NCBI GenBank assembly: GCA_009926625.1
Contig: RFON01000014.1
Location: 1-62,221, forward strand
Direction: 5' to 3'
DNA length: 62,221 nucleotides
Source of the DNA: Planctomycetota bacterium
Lineage (GTDB): Bacteria > Planctomycetota > Phycisphaerae > Phycisphaerales > SM1A02
A program made the position numbers and the translations under genes. Below the pieces are notes generated by a model that saw only the letters and a list, made by a program, of their open reading frames with translations, searched no databases and was not told the origin of the DNA. Positions 6,395 to 15,584 of this stretch are shown one piece after another (position 1 is the stretch's first letter; each line of letters begins with the position of its first letter).

Positions 6395-8734
6395 GTGGCG
6401 CAGCCGCGGCGTTTTGAGTCGGAGACAGACGACCTTGTTCTCACGCGGGGATCGTTCCTGCAGGTGTTCATTCGGGAGTTGGCACCCGCGCCGGGGCGAC
6501 TGGCGTCAACGATCAGGGCAACAACTGCGGTGTTGTCGGCCGTGGTGCTGACGGTTTGGGTGGGCAACGCTTCGTTCGCGATGTGCCCGTTGGCCGCGTT
6601 GACCGAGTGTTCTCCCGGCACGGTGTGGACCCTCGGGCTCGCGATTCGGCGCATTCTGGTGAGTTTGGCCTGTGCGCTCGTATCGATCGGCATCGTTGCC
6701 GCGGTTCCCCAATCGCAAGCAGTGCTGTTCGTCCTCACCCTGCTTGCCGTCTGGTTTGGGTTGTATCTGACGCGAGTGTTGCCGGTTGGGCAGTCGGGGC
6801 TTCGCGTTGTCGTGTGGACACTGAGTCCGTTGGTGGCGGTGCCGCTCTATGACCCGCAGGACTTCGAGCAGAGTGCGCTCATGACGGCCTTCGGCATCTC
6901 TGCTGGGATCTTGCTGGCCTATGCGGCGGCGCTGTTCATCTTTCCGCGCTCGGACTCAGTTCGTGCACGCGATGCGGTCATGGCGTTGCTCGCCGATGCA
7001 AGCCGACAGCTCCGTGAACTGGCAGTGCTGTGTCGAACGGACACTGTGAACGCCGACGCCGACCTGCCGCTGATCGCGGAAGCGACCTTCACGCACATCA
7101 CGGTCTTGACGCAGGAGCTTGGCGTTGCATCGCAGCCGAAGCAGATGTTTCCCGAGTTGGCAACGCTGACGAACATGGCATCGATCGCCGATGCGGTGGT
7201 CCCTCATGTGCATCGGATGTCGATCGACCTCAACGCGTCGAGCGCGGCACGGGTGGCGCTTGCCGACATTGCCGACGAGACAGCGAGCATCTTTGAACGC
7301 ACGCGCGGGCTGGCACTGGAGTGTCACTGGGCGCGCCCTGGAGACAAAGTCCCGGAAGTTGATGACCTCGTTGCGGCCGCGGATGCGATCGCGTTGCGCT
7401 CCAAGCGCATGCTCGAGGCGCCAGATTCAGCGCAGGACGATGCGGTGCTGGTGGTGGCGGGGTTCGGCAGACGAACGAGCGGATTGATTCGAGGCGTGCT
7501 TCGAGCGCATCACGCATCGACGGATACTGCAACAGCGATGGCAATCCCTGCGCGATTCGACGTACCGGCATGGAGCGGGAGAGTGGGAACCCTGTGGAAT
7601 GCGCTCAGCGCATTCCAGCCTGCCGCCGCGGTGAGTGCTGCCGCATCGATGGCGGGACTGGGAATAGCGCTCGTTGTCAGCGCGCTGTTTCTTCGAAGTG
7701 ACCCCGGCGCGGCAGCACTCGGCGGGGCGTTCGTAATGCAGTCCACCATCGGGGGATCAGGGCGACGAGGCGCACTGCGGCTCCTCGGCACGGTCTTGGG
7801 CGCGGTTGCATCGCTGCTCGCGATCCTGCTCTTCGCGGGCGGCCTCCAGGGGCTCGAGTCATTCATCGTGATCATGTCAGTGCTGTCGTTCATCTCGTCA
7901 TGGATAGTTGTCGGCAGCGCGCGAACGAACTATGCAGGCCTGATGTTCGGTGCCGCCTGGGTGACCGCGATCGTCGTCAGCCCATCCCCGCCGGATTCGA
8001 TTGTCCCAAGCCTGGAACGGCTTGCGAGTGTCGTGGTATCGCTGCTGAGCGTGACGGCGGCAATCTGGCTGTTCGCCACGATCTCCGCGCGCGCAGCGTT
8101 GATGGAATCGATGGAGAAGGGGTGGCGGCAGATTGCAGCACTGATGCGCGCAGCCGAAATGAAGCCGTTTTCCGCGGCGGATCTTGCGGCCTGGGCTGCG
8201 ACGAGCGTTCGTGCGGCAGAGCAGCTCGCTACGACCGCGGACTGCCGAGAGCAATACGCATTCGAGCGACGCTTGGCGCAGTCGACATTCAAGCCGGTCC
8301 TCGCCACACTTGCCGAGCAGCAGCGATTGGTCGTGCTCTCAAGGATGATGGCAAGTGGGCGCTTCCTCGATCATGCACTACCGCCAAGTGCATCCGTGTC
8401 GCTCGACGAGGCGCTTGAGCACGCGGCGGGGCGAATCGATCAGCTGGCGGATCGCTTTCGCACACCACACAGTGGCACAGAAGCGGCTGTGCCGATCCCA
8501 CCAGCATCCGTGGTGCGTGCGCAGGCTGAGGCGGCGGGATGCAGCCGTGAGGATGTGGCGCGGCTGCTGTATCGGCGCGAGGCGCTCTGCGTGCTCGAAG
8601 CCACCTTGCGCCGCGCGGAGCGCATCTTCGAGCGCGGCTTCATCTGGATCGATGGAACGCTCCACAGCGCGCAGGAGCAGGTGGATGGCGAAGTCCCGCA
8701 GCGAAGCACGGCTATGCTCATGGCCTCCTCGTGA
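6395..8734 (+). CDS. FUSC/AaeB-type inner-membrane efflux transporter
   Basis: A 779-residue protein with the duplicated layout of the fusaric acid resistance family: about six membrane helices (residues 40-190), a cytosolic domain of roughly 200 residues, a second membrane block (about 405-565) and a C-terminal helical cytosolic tail. AaeB relatives export aromatic carboxylic acids with an HlyD-type partner, and that partner gene lies two genes downstream. Its stop overlaps the start of the ytcA-like gene (GTGA). The GTG start at 6395 is the first of the frame and fits a leaderless promoter. The substrate cannot be told from sequence. Confidence 0.85.
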   Translation: MAQPRRFESETDDLVLTRGSFLQVFIRELAPAPGRLASTIRATTAVLSAVVLTVWVGNASFAMCPLAALTECSPGTVWTLGLAIRRILVSLACALVSIGIVAAVPQSQAVLFVLTLLAVWFGLYLTRVLPVGQSGLRVVVWTLSPLVAVPLYDPQDFEQSALMTAFGISAGILLAYAAALFIFPRSDSVRARDAVMALLADASRQLRELAVLCRTDTVNADADLPLIAEATFTHITVLTQELGVASQPKQMFPELATLTNMASIADAVVPHVHRMSIDLNASSAARVALADIADETASIFERTRGLALECHWARPGDKVPEVDDLVAAADAIALRSKRMLEAPDSAQDDAVLVVAGFGRRTSGLIRGVLRAHHASTDTATAMAIPARFDVPAWSGRVGTLWNALSAFQPAAAVSAAASMAGLGIALVVSALFLRSDPGAAALGGAFVMQSTIGGSGRRGALRLLGTVLGAVASLLAILLFAGGLQGLESFIVIMSVLSFISSWIVVGSARTNYAGLMFGAAWVTAIVVSPSPPDSIVPSLERLASVVVSLLSVTAAIWLFATISARAALMESMEKGWRQIAALMRAAEMKPFSAADLAAWAATSVRAAEQLATTADCREQYAFERRLAQSTFKPVLATLAEQQRLVVLSRMMASGRFLDHALPPSASVSLDEALEHAAGRIDQLADRFRTPHSGTEAAVPIPPASVVRAQAEAAGCSREDVARLLYRREALCVLEATLRRAERIFERGFIWIDGTLHSAQEQVDGEVPQRSTAMLMASS

Positions 8735-9018
8735 CGGGCGAACGATTGTCGAACAGAAGCCGCCGATGCCTGTGGATTGCGTGCGCCGCCGTGCTGGCGC
8801 TGGGCTGCGCGGGTTGCAATCCGAATCTTGACATCGATGGCGCACTGCTGCCGGCGTGGATCATCGCTGGTGGGATCGGCATCGCACTGACCGTCGCCGC
8901 CCGCGCCCTGTTCGCGCGAACAGGCGTTGATCGACACCTGATCGCTCGCCCTCTGGTGTATCTCGCACTCGCCATCACATTCACATGCGTCACCTGGCTG
9001 ACGCTGTTCCGCTTCTGA
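8731..9018 (+). CDS. YtcA/AaeX-like small membrane lipoprotein
   Basis: A 95-residue protein with a lipoprotein-type signal (ALGCAGC, either Cys could be lipidated), the segment DIDGALLPAWIIAGG, and two membrane helices joined by LFARTGVDRHL. This short D-G-x-x-x-P-A-W pattern is shared by YtcA lipoproteins and AaeX-like subunits, which regularly sit between FUSC and HlyD genes. Its role in the pump is unknown. It overlaps the FUSC gene by 4 bases and ends 5 bases before the HlyD gene, so all three form one operon. Confidence 0.8.
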   Translation: MTGERLSNRSRRCLWIACAAVLALGCAGCNPNLDIDGALLPAWIIAGGIGIALTVAARALFARTGVDRHLIARPLVYLALAITFTCVTWLTLFRF

Positions 9019-9023
9019 CTCCC

Positions 9024-10301
9024 ATGGCTGAACCCGCAGCACCAATCCAGATCGACCGAGCGCGCGATCCGAAGCGACAGAGGATTGGGCTGGTGGTTTC
9101 TGTTTGCGCTTTTCTGGCGGCGACGATCAGCCTTCTCTCGGTGTGGGAAATCGTGCAGCGGTATCCGCGCACGGATGACGCCTACATTCGTGCAAACACC
9201 ATTGGCATGGCGCCGCGGGTCTTCGGACAGATCGTGGCGCTCCCGATTCGCGACAATCAGTATGTCGAAGCAGGCGACCTGCTGTACCAGATCGATCCGC
9301 GGCCCTATCAACTGGAACTGGCCCGAGCCGAGGCGAATCTCGCTGTCGTCGAGTTCGAGGTGCGCGCTCTGCGTGACAGCGTGTTGGTCGCCGAGGCTCG
9401 CGAAGCATCGGCGGGCGCGGAGGTGAGCAGGGCGGAGGCGGAAGTGCTTCGGCGGAGTGCGGAGATCGATGCTGCGAAGGCGCGCTCGAACTACGCGAGT
9501 GATTACCTCGCGCGCATCCGCCCGCTCCTCGAAGAGCAGTTCGTCACGGCGGATCGGGTGACGCTTGCCGAAAGTGAGGCGCAGGCGGCGAAGGCAGCTG
9601 TTGCCGCGGCGGAGGCGAATCTTGCCGATGCGGCAGCGACGGTCGCATCGGCGCGTGCGAATGTGGTGAGTGCCGAGGCGGAACTGAAGCGCACTCGGAA
9701 CTCCCTGGCGCAGTTGGGCGATGTGAATGTTCGCGTCGCCGCAGCGAAGGTCGAGGTGGATGATGCTCGGCTGAACCTGCAGTACTGCGAGGTGCGCGCA
9801 ACGGTGGGCGGGTGGGTGACCAACCTGAACACCAATGTCGGCGCGTTCGTGAAGGTTGGGGACAACCTCTTCTCGATCGTGCAGAACTCCGAGTGGTGGG
9901 TGATGGCCAACTTCCTCGAGACGGAGATTGAGCAGATCAGGATCGGTCAAGAAGTTGCTGTGTACATCTTTGCGTATCCCGGGCATCGCTTCCGCGGCAC
10001 CGTGCAGGGAATTGGATGGGCGCTCTACCAACCCAATGGATCGACGCAGCAGACACTGCCCGATGTGAAGCCAACGCTGAACTGGGTTCGACTGGCGCAG
10101 CGATTCCCAGTTCGAATCACGCTGCAGCCGTTTGATCCGCAGTACCCGTACCGCATGGGCGCGACGGTGACGGCCATCGTGAAGACGGATGGGCGTGATC
10201 CGATCCTTGAGCAAGTGGGCGTGGTGGGATCGCCGTTTTCTGCCACGGCGGACGGATTCCCGCCGTCAGGCTCTGGGCCAACGCTCTTGCCGAAGCAGTG
10301 A
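9024..10301 (+). CDS. HlyD-family periplasmic adaptor of the efflux pump
   Basis: A 425-residue membrane fusion protein: one N-terminal helix (about residues 22-42), the barrel-sandwich half site RTDDAYIRANTIGMAPRVFG, a long Ala/Glu/Arg-rich coiled-coil hairpin (about 95-240), and the second lipoyl half (CEVRATVGGWVTNLNTNVGA). The spacing is that of EmrA/AaeA adaptors. It would link the FUSC pump to an outer-membrane channel. Such a channel is encoded convergently, with only 3 bases between the two stop codons. The start at 9024 is favoured over 8985, which lies inside the previous gene. Confidence 0.9.
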   Translation: MAEPAAPIQIDRARDPKRQRIGLVVSVCAFLAATISLLSVWEIVQRYPRTDDAYIRANTIGMAPRVFGQIVALPIRDNQYVEAGDLLYQIDPRPYQLELARAEANLAVVEFEVRALRDSVLVAEAREASAGAEVSRAEAEVLRRSAEIDAAKARSNYASDYLARIRPLLEEQFVTADRVTLAESEAQAAKAAVAAAEANLADAAATVASARANVVSAEAELKRTRNSLAQLGDVNVRVAAAKVEVDDARLNLQYCEVRATVGGWVTNLNTNVGAFVKVGDNLFSIVQNSEWWVMANFLETEIEQIRIGQEVAVYIFAYPGHRFRGTVQGIGWALYQPNGSTQQTLPDVKPTLNWVRLAQRFPVRITLQPFDPQYPYRMGATVTAIVKTDGRDPILEQVGVVGSPFSATADGFPPSGSGPTLLPKQ

Positions 10302-10304
10302 AGT

Positions 10305-11921
10305 TCAGCGGACTTCGCCGAACCCAGACCCGGATGCGTAGATCAGCTGTGCGCTCGCGCACAACACGCCTGAACGCGCTTCGATCCGCTCAGCGCGTGC
10401 TTCGGAAAGGCTCTGCTCGATCTCCAGCAGGTCCGGCAGCGTTGCGAGACCGAGTTCGTATGCCCGCTTCACTGCGGCGAACGCCTCTGCAGCAGCGGCG
10501 AGTCGAGCCTTCGCCGCGTCGTACTGGGCGCGGCTGCTTTGCAGGCTGTAGTACGCGCGCCAGACTTCCTCTGCGGCATCGAGTCGTGCGCGCGCCAATC
10601 GCGCTGCTACCGCTGCGCGCTGCGCGGTTGCCTCGGCAAGAGCCGCATCGCGCGCGCCGGCGTCGTAGAGGAGCCAGCGACCACCCACGATCGCCGATCC
10701 AGAGAAGCCCCAGCCCTGACCAAGGATGCTGAAACCAGGTTGATCGAAGTAGTACCAACCGCCGCCGAGCGTGCCGCTCACCGCCACTTCAGGCAGATAG
10801 TTCGCCTGCGCCCTCCGCACATCGGCCTCGCGAGCCCGAACCTCCATGACAACCGACGCAAGATCGGGCCGCTGTGCGAGCGCTTGGTCGATGATGCCAT
10901 CGATGCCACTCGTCAATATCTCTGGGATGTCGCTCTCGGGCGTTGGATCGATTGGAAGGGCACATGACACGGGAAAACCCGCGACATTGCGCAGTTCACC
11001 TTCGGCGATGAACACATCCGCGCGCCGCTTCTCCAAGCGGGAGAGCGCTTCTGCCATGGATTGCCGAGCGACGAGCAGATCGGGCTTGGTGGCAAGGCCG
11101 AGTCCGAGGCGGCGTTCCGTCGACTTCAGCACGCTTGCCGCGGCAATCACATCTTGCTCAGCCGCCGTGCGAAGCCCGAGTGTTGATTCAAGCTCGAAGT
11201 ACGCATCCTGCACTTCGTAGACGGTTCGTTGAAGCGAGCGGTCATGGCTTAGGTTGGATGCAGCGACTTCGGCTCGGGCACGATCGGTGTCCGCATCGCG
11301 TCGCCCGAAGTCCAAGAGCAGCCAAGACGCATACATCTGTGGTGCGAAACGGGACTCGTTGTCAGCTTCGGCCTGTGGGCTGAACGACTCGCCAGGCTGA
11401 GTCGAGTAGCTCATGCTCGCCTCGATGCCGACGCGCGGCGCATAGGCTGCGAACGCAGATTGTTCGCGAGCCGCAGCGGCCCGCGCGCGGTACCAAGACT
11501 CGCGCGTGGCGGGGTTCGCTTCAAGAGCCGCTGCCGCGAGATCCGCGAGGCCCCACACGCGCTCGATGCCAGGACCAGCGCCATCGCTTGGCACAACAGA
11601 GGCATCAGCCGCCGCGTCTGCCTGTGACGCAACAGCGGATCGAATGCCGCGGTCGATGAACGCTGCCTGATCCGCATCGGAGGCGCGTCCAAGCGCGCCG
11701 AGTTGGGCGATGAGCGACTTTGGATCAGCCGCCACTGGTCGTGGTGACTCTGCAGACGGACTGCGCGCCACCTCGACTTCGATCTTGCGTTCCATGTCGG
11801 CGAGTCCCTGCCGCCAGAGTGGATCGCCGCCCTGGCAACCAGCGATGCACACGAGTAGGAACACGATTCCCCCACATCGTGGAAGTTGACGCATCGCGGA
11901 GGAGGAAAGGTTCATGCGCAT
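10305..11921 (-). CDS. TolC/OprM-type outer-membrane efflux lipoprotein
   Basis: A 538-residue protein with a lipoprotein signal (LLVCIAGC near residue 30), a spacer rich in Ala/Asp, and two tandem outer membrane factor repeats. Each repeat has the long helix pairs and the family motifs (TYEVQDAYFELE-like helix, G-x-A-T-K-P-D-L-L and G-L-A-T-L-P-D-L-L). NodT/OprM relatives are lipidated in this way. With the convergent FUSC-YtcA-HlyD operon it would complete a pump across both membranes. The start at 11921 (MRMNL) is preceded by GGAAC; 11915 and 11894 are alternatives. The frame extends to 12143, but that part covers the next gene. Confidence 0.88.
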   Translation of the reverse strand: MRMNLSSSAMRQLPRCGGIVFLLVCIAGCQGGDPLWRQGLADMERKIEVEVARSPSAESPRPVAADPKSLIAQLGALGRASDADQAAFIDRGIRSAVASQADAAADASVVPSDGAGPGIERVWGLADLAAAALEANPATRESWYRARAAAAREQSAFAAYAPRVGIEASMSYSTQPGESFSPQAEADNESRFAPQMYASWLLLDFGRRDADTDRARAEVAASNLSHDRSLQRTVYEVQDAYFELESTLGLRTAAEQDVIAAASVLKSTERRLGLGLATKPDLLVARQSMAEALSRLEKRRADVFIAEGELRNVAGFPVSCALPIDPTPESDIPEILTSGIDGIIDQALAQRPDLASVVMEVRAREADVRRAQANYLPEVAVSGTLGGGWYYFDQPGFSILGQGWGFSGSAIVGGRWLLYDAGARDAALAEATAQRAAVAARLARARLDAAEEVWRAYYSLQSSRAQYDAAKARLAAAAEAFAAVKRAYELGLATLPDLLEIEQSLSEARAERIEARSGVLCASAQLIYASGSGFGEVR

Positions 11922-12013
11922 CGCAATCAGTTGTTCCAGTATCGACCATCCCCGATGCGGAACTCCAAGTCGTGGGAATGCACGGGTGCAAAAGAGTGCC
12001 GCTTGGGCAAAAG

Positions 12014-13861
12014 TCAGCCAGCGATTCGCGCGGCGGCAACGCCATGCCGCGTGAGGTAGCCGTCCATGCCTGTGCCCATGTACCGCTGCAGGATGCGGGG
12101 CTGGATGTTCGGGACATCGATGGTGATCAGCGCATCGATGCATTCGCCGAACGCGTCGTCTCGGTTGAAGGCCAACACCTTGGCATCAAGGCGCAGGTAG
12201 TGACGCAGCAGTGGCGGCATGCCGCGTGCGCCGCTCTCGAGTTGATCCACCAAGTCGTCAACATCGGAGACGGAACCCGCCACCGCGCGCAGGACATCGG
12301 GCTTGCCGAGCAGGTTCGTCAGTCGCGGAGGGGTTCGTGGTCGAACGAGCTTCGCGAGCGCAGCGTCGAGCCGATTCGCGGCGAGGAATGCCGTCATGAT
12401 CTCCTTGCTCATCGTGGAGAACTCATTCGAGATCGACACAGGGCCAAAGAGACATCTCGTGTGCGGCCTGATGAGGATGAATTCACCGATGGCGCGCCAG
12501 AGCAAGTGAAGCGGCATGGACTCCCGCTGCCACTCCGTCACGACGAATGAGCGACCGAGTTCAAGCGCAGGCCCCATCGAGTCGAGCAGCGTTCGCGAGT
12601 ACTCAAAGAGTGTGTGCGTATAGAGCCCTTCGGGACCGCGCTGTCGCACGACCTCATCCACCACGGCAATTCGGTAACTGCCGATGATCGCATCCGATGC
12701 ATCATCAAGCAGCAGGAGGTGCCAGTAGTCACGGTCGAAACCATCCAGATCGATCGCCTTGCCGGACCCCTCACCGACTTCGCGGAAGGTTCGCTCGCGG
12801 AGGCGCCCGACCTCGTGCAGCGAGTGTGGGATGTCTCGACCATGGGCCGCGAGGACACGAAGCGTCCCCTGCCTGACGAGTTCGCGCGGCTGCAATGCTG
12901 TTAGTTCGAGCCGCCATGCATCAAGCGGCGGAGCGATCGGCTGGCTTGCTGTTGCTGCGGTCGTGCGCCGCGTCTCCTGCACTTCGCAGCGATCGGCACC
13001 GGCGAGTTCGGCGCGTGCGCGGAGGAACGCGGTCAGTTGACCGCGCTGCGCGTGGCGTGCCCAAGACTGGCGCGGAATGGCTGGACCGATGGAGATGTGA
13101 ACGCTGCTGCCGCGGCGACGGCGCAACTCGGATGGGAGCAGTGCCGTGCGGAGCAGGGGATGAATGCGACCAGCGGCATGGAACGCAGTGCTGTTGCTGC
13201 CATGCACCCAGAGGGGGAGCACGGTCGCCATCGTCTTTTCCACGATGCGTGCGATGATCGGATTCCACGCAGCCTCGACTGGTTCTGAACTGCCCGCTGG
13301 CGTGGACATCACTTCGCCGGCTGGAAAGACCGCAAGGCACTTTCCTGCGGCGACCCACGCCATCGCATCACGCAGCGCACGCGCATTTCCAGATCGGTCG
13401 GCGCCGAACGCATCGACAAAGAAGCATCGACTGCGCGCAAGCGAAGAGGACTGCAGCATGCGGTTGGCGATGAACCGAACATCGGAGCGCTGTCGATCAA
13501 GCAGCCAGCACACGCTCGCGGCGTCGAGAAATCCAAAGGGGTGATTCGAAACCACGATCAGCGGACCGTTCTTGGGGATGCGTGCCATCTCACGCTCATC
13601 CACCGCCAACTTGACTCCCATGGCGCGGGCAAAGCGTTCACCCTCTCGTGCATCGGGGTCATCGATGAGCAGGCCTCGTGCCGCTGTGGCATCTACGAAT
13701 CGGAGCCCGCTGATGACTCGGACCGGATCGATCACCAGACGCGCGAGCGGAGACGCAAGCAACGCGTCGATCGCGGGCGGCAGAACAACTGTTTGTTCGC
13801 GCCGCGACGAGGACACCACGGAGGAAGAAATCTTGGCTTGACTTTCGATGGCTCGATCCAT
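12014..13861 (-). CDS. OlsF-like bifunctional acyltransferase (PlsC domain + GNAT domain)
   Basis: A 615-residue fusion. Residues about 80-290 are a PlsC-type O-acyltransferase: SNHPFGFLD holds the block I pattern (N-H-P in place of the usual N-H-x4-D spacing), then a conserved FPAGEV block. Residues about 335-600 are a GNAT-like N-acyltransferase of the OlsB/hemolysin-B type (RERTFREVGEGSG, YRIAVVDEV, ELGRSFV, LLWRAIGEFI, GPVSISNEF). This architecture is that of OlsF, which makes ornithine lipids by N- then O-acylation. The amino acid head group cannot be read from sequence. A clear GGAGGTG lies 5 bases before the ATG. It would act at the inner membrane. Confidence 0.82.
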   Translation of the reverse strand: MDRAIESQAKISSSVVSSSRREQTVVLPPAIDALLASPLARLVIDPVRVISGLRFVDATAARGLLIDDPDAREGERFARAMGVKLAVDEREMARIPKNGPLIVVSNHPFGFLDAASVCWLLDRQRSDVRFIANRMLQSSSLARSRCFFVDAFGADRSGNARALRDAMAWVAAGKCLAVFPAGEVMSTPAGSSEPVEAAWNPIIARIVEKTMATVLPLWVHGSNSTAFHAAGRIHPLLRTALLPSELRRRRGSSVHISIGPAIPRQSWARHAQRGQLTAFLRARAELAGADRCEVQETRRTTAATASQPIAPPLDAWRLELTALQPRELVRQGTLRVLAAHGRDIPHSLHEVGRLRERTFREVGEGSGKAIDLDGFDRDYWHLLLLDDASDAIIGSYRIAVVDEVVRQRGPEGLYTHTLFEYSRTLLDSMGPALELGRSFVVTEWQRESMPLHLLWRAIGEFILIRPHTRCLFGPVSISNEFSTMSKEIMTAFLAANRLDAALAKLVRPRTPPRLTNLLGKPDVLRAVAGSVSDVDDLVDQLESGARGMPPLLRHYLRLDAKVLAFNRDDAFGECIDALITIDVPNIQPRILQRYMGTGMDGYLTRHGVAAARIAG

Positions 13862-13866
13862 GCGCC

Positions 13867-13873
13867 CACCTCC
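13867..13873 (-). promoter_or_regulatory. Strong Shine-Dalgarno for the OlsF-like gene
   Basis: GGAGGTG on the minus strand, 5 bases before the ATG at 13861. It is one of few strong sites in the window and fixes the start. Confidence 0.7.
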
Positions 13874-14006
13874 AATCTTCAGTATGTCATCCGATTCGCG
13901 TTCAGAGTGCTGATGCAGGAGTGTGAAGGTCGTGTGAAGGCGCCGAGGGGTTGCTTCGGCGGGTCAATCGCCGCGACCAAACCAGCCCTTCATGTTCAGG
14001 AAATGT

Positions 14007-15053
14007 TCAGCCACCAGTCGCCGTTCTCTGAGGTGAAGCCGCTGGTCGACCGCGGTCGTTGGTTTCCGTCGGCATGTTCGGCGTGCCCGGAATCCGTGGA
14101 GAGGGCATTGGACGCGTCGGCTCGGGCTGCAATTCCGCAGGAAGCGGAATGTGCTTCCACGCGACGGATTCCACGACGACATCCTTCGAGACCTTGCCAC
14201 GGCGCACGGTGAGTGTGACGGACTGCTTTGGCAACATGCCCTGAAGGACAGAGCGGATGGCGAGTGGTGTTGCAGGCGTCTTGCCGTTGACGGCTGTGAT
14301 GATGTCGAAGTCTTCGATGCCCGCGCGGTAGCCAGGGCCGTTTGGCATCACGCTGACCACGAGAGCACACCCGCTGACTTCAGAACCGAAGTGCTTCACG
14401 AGGGCTTCGCCTGGATCTTCGAAACGGATGCCGAGCATGACGGGTGGATGCTCGGGAGGCTGCGGAATCGGGATGCTCTGCAGTACCTGTCCCTGTGTGC
14501 CGATGATCTCGACTGCAGTGTCTGTGCGACGCACATGCTGCTTCGCGACTGGTCGACCGTTGATGGTCACATGAATCTCGTCGCCAACGAAGTGAAGGTC
14601 AATCTGTGGGGGGAGTGGCGGCGGTGCAGGGACTGGTGCGGGAGGCGGCTCAGGGACCGGCGCGGAAGCCGGCGCCTCAATCTGTGCTGGTGGCGGCGCG
14701 GTTGGTTCGGCGCTCGGTGTCGATGCTTGCTCCTCGTGCGCCGGCTCGGGTGCGGTGACCACTGTCGCTGCGGGCTCGGGCTCCTTGCGCGCCTCAACTT
14801 GAGCGGTTGGGACGCGCGTGATGCGAACATGCTCGACTTCGGGCTCCGCAGTTGCCACCGCTGACGCAGTGTCGTCTGGGATCGTCAGTCCGCCCGGTTC
14901 AGGTCCAGGCACCTGATCCTCTGGCAGATCACGCATGCCAAATGGCACAGGTGCATTTTCATCGGTCCGAGTCGGCGTTGGATCGGGCGTGCTCGCACAG
15001 CCTGCTGTGATGACGACCGCCAAGCACCCTGAGATGAACGATCGAGGAGTCAT
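14007..15053 (-). CDS. PDZ-domain lipoprotein with Pro/Ala/Glu-rich linker
   Basis: A 348-residue exported protein. The signal ends in a lipobox (VVITAGC, Cys about 19). A linker very rich in Pro, Ala and Glu follows to about residue 150, then a short beta domain, then one PDZ domain (about 205-295: LGIRFEDPGEAL, PGYRAGIEDFDIITAVNGK). No protease domain is present, so it likely acts as a periplasmic scaffold or binding protein. A TAGGAT hexamer lies 12 bases before the ATG, back to back with the one for the next plus-strand gene. Confidence 0.75.
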   Translation of the reverse strand: MTPRSFISGCLAVVITAGCASTPDPTPTRTDENAPVPFGMRDLPEDQVPGPEPGGLTIPDDTASAVATAEPEVEHVRITRVPTAQVEARKEPEPAATVVTAPEPAHEEQASTPSAEPTAPPPAQIEAPASAPVPEPPPAPVPAPPPLPPQIDLHFVGDEIHVTINGRPVAKQHVRRTDTAVEIIGTQGQVLQSIPIPQPPEHPPVMLGIRFEDPGEALVKHFGSEVSGCALVVSVMPNGPGYRAGIEDFDIITAVNGKTPATPLAIRSVLQGMLPKQSVTLTVRRGKVSKDVVVESVAWKHIPLPAELQPEPTRPMPSPRIPGTPNMPTETNDRGRPAASPQRTATGG

Positions 15054-15065
15054 GAGCGCAGCGCG

Positions 15066-15071
15066 ATCCTA
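15066..15071 (-). promoter_or_regulatory. -10-like TAGGAT for the PDZ lipoprotein gene
   Basis: On the minus strand TAGGAT ends 12 bases before the ATG at 15053, without a Shine-Dalgarno in the gap. It forms a divergent pair with the TAGCAT at 15076-15081. Confidence 0.35.
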
Positions 15072-15075
15072 CCCG

Positions 15076-15081
15076 TAGCAT
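15076..15081 (+). promoter_or_regulatory. -10-like TAGCAT for the lipoprotein at 15090
   Basis: TAGCAT ends 8 bases before the ATG at 15090, with no Shine-Dalgarno between. It is consistent with a leaderless or very short-leader transcript. Confidence 0.35.
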
Positions 15082-15089
15082 CGCAGCCG

Positions 15090-15584
15090 ATGGCGAAGAG
15101 TGAGCGTTCGAACTTCGCGGCGCGGTCCGCTTTCGCAGCGGCGCTGCTGTCGATCGCCGCGTGCGATGGCGCACCGAAGTATCGGCTTCCTGACGGGACC
15201 GCGTACCCATATGGACCTGAAAAGGCGGAGGTTCACCGTCTGTCAAGGCTCCAAGCCGGCGCTGATGGGGTGTCGAACGGGGCGGCGGTGTTCATCGAGT
15301 TCCGCGATGTGGATGGCGAAACCTGTCGCGGGATCGGCGAAATGGAAGTTGCGCTTGTCGTGTCTGGCCGACAGCCGCAGACGACTCTGGTGAGTCTCGA
15401 CAGCCGAAGCGACAACAGCGCGCGGTGGAATCGCGCGGTACGCATGTATGAACTTCACTTCAAGATCGATCCGCCTCTCCCAGTTGACCCTCCGCCGATC
15501 GTGCGGGCTGATCTGAAGTGGACATGCGGCACGAGGCCCGCAGTCAGCGACTCTGCACACCTGGACGCGCCGCCGGCGCAGTGA
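15090..15584 (+). CDS. Hypothetical lipoprotein
   Basis: A 164-residue protein with a signal peptide ending in a lipobox (LLSIAAC, Cys about 25). The mature part is predicted to be a small beta-sandwich (GAAVFIEFRDVDGE, EVALVVSG, RMYELHFKIDPP, IVRADLKWTC) and ends in a low-complexity tail. No family was recognised. Its last 41 bases overlap the 3' end of the convergent amidohydrolase gene, which is unusual but tolerable. It diverges from the PDZ lipoprotein. Confidence 0.55.
   Translation: MAKSERSNFAARSAFAAALLSIAACDGAPKYRLPDGTAYPYGPEKAEVHRLSRLQAGADGVSNGAAVFIEFRDVDGETCRGIGEMEVALVVSGRQPQTTLVSLDSRSDNSARWNRAVRMYELHFKIDPPLPVDPPPIVRADLKWTCGTRPAVSDSAHLDAPPAQ

Noticed and set aside
6337-6395. Sigma-70 promoters with -35 boxes between divergent genes
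   Set aside because: No TTGACA-like site at 15-19 bases from the -10 hexamers was found here or before the other leaderless-type genes, so only -10 elements are reported.
8718-10214. 498-codon minus-strand open frame
   Set aside because: It is antisense to the YtcA and HlyD genes, which have clear families. No family pattern is visible in this frame.
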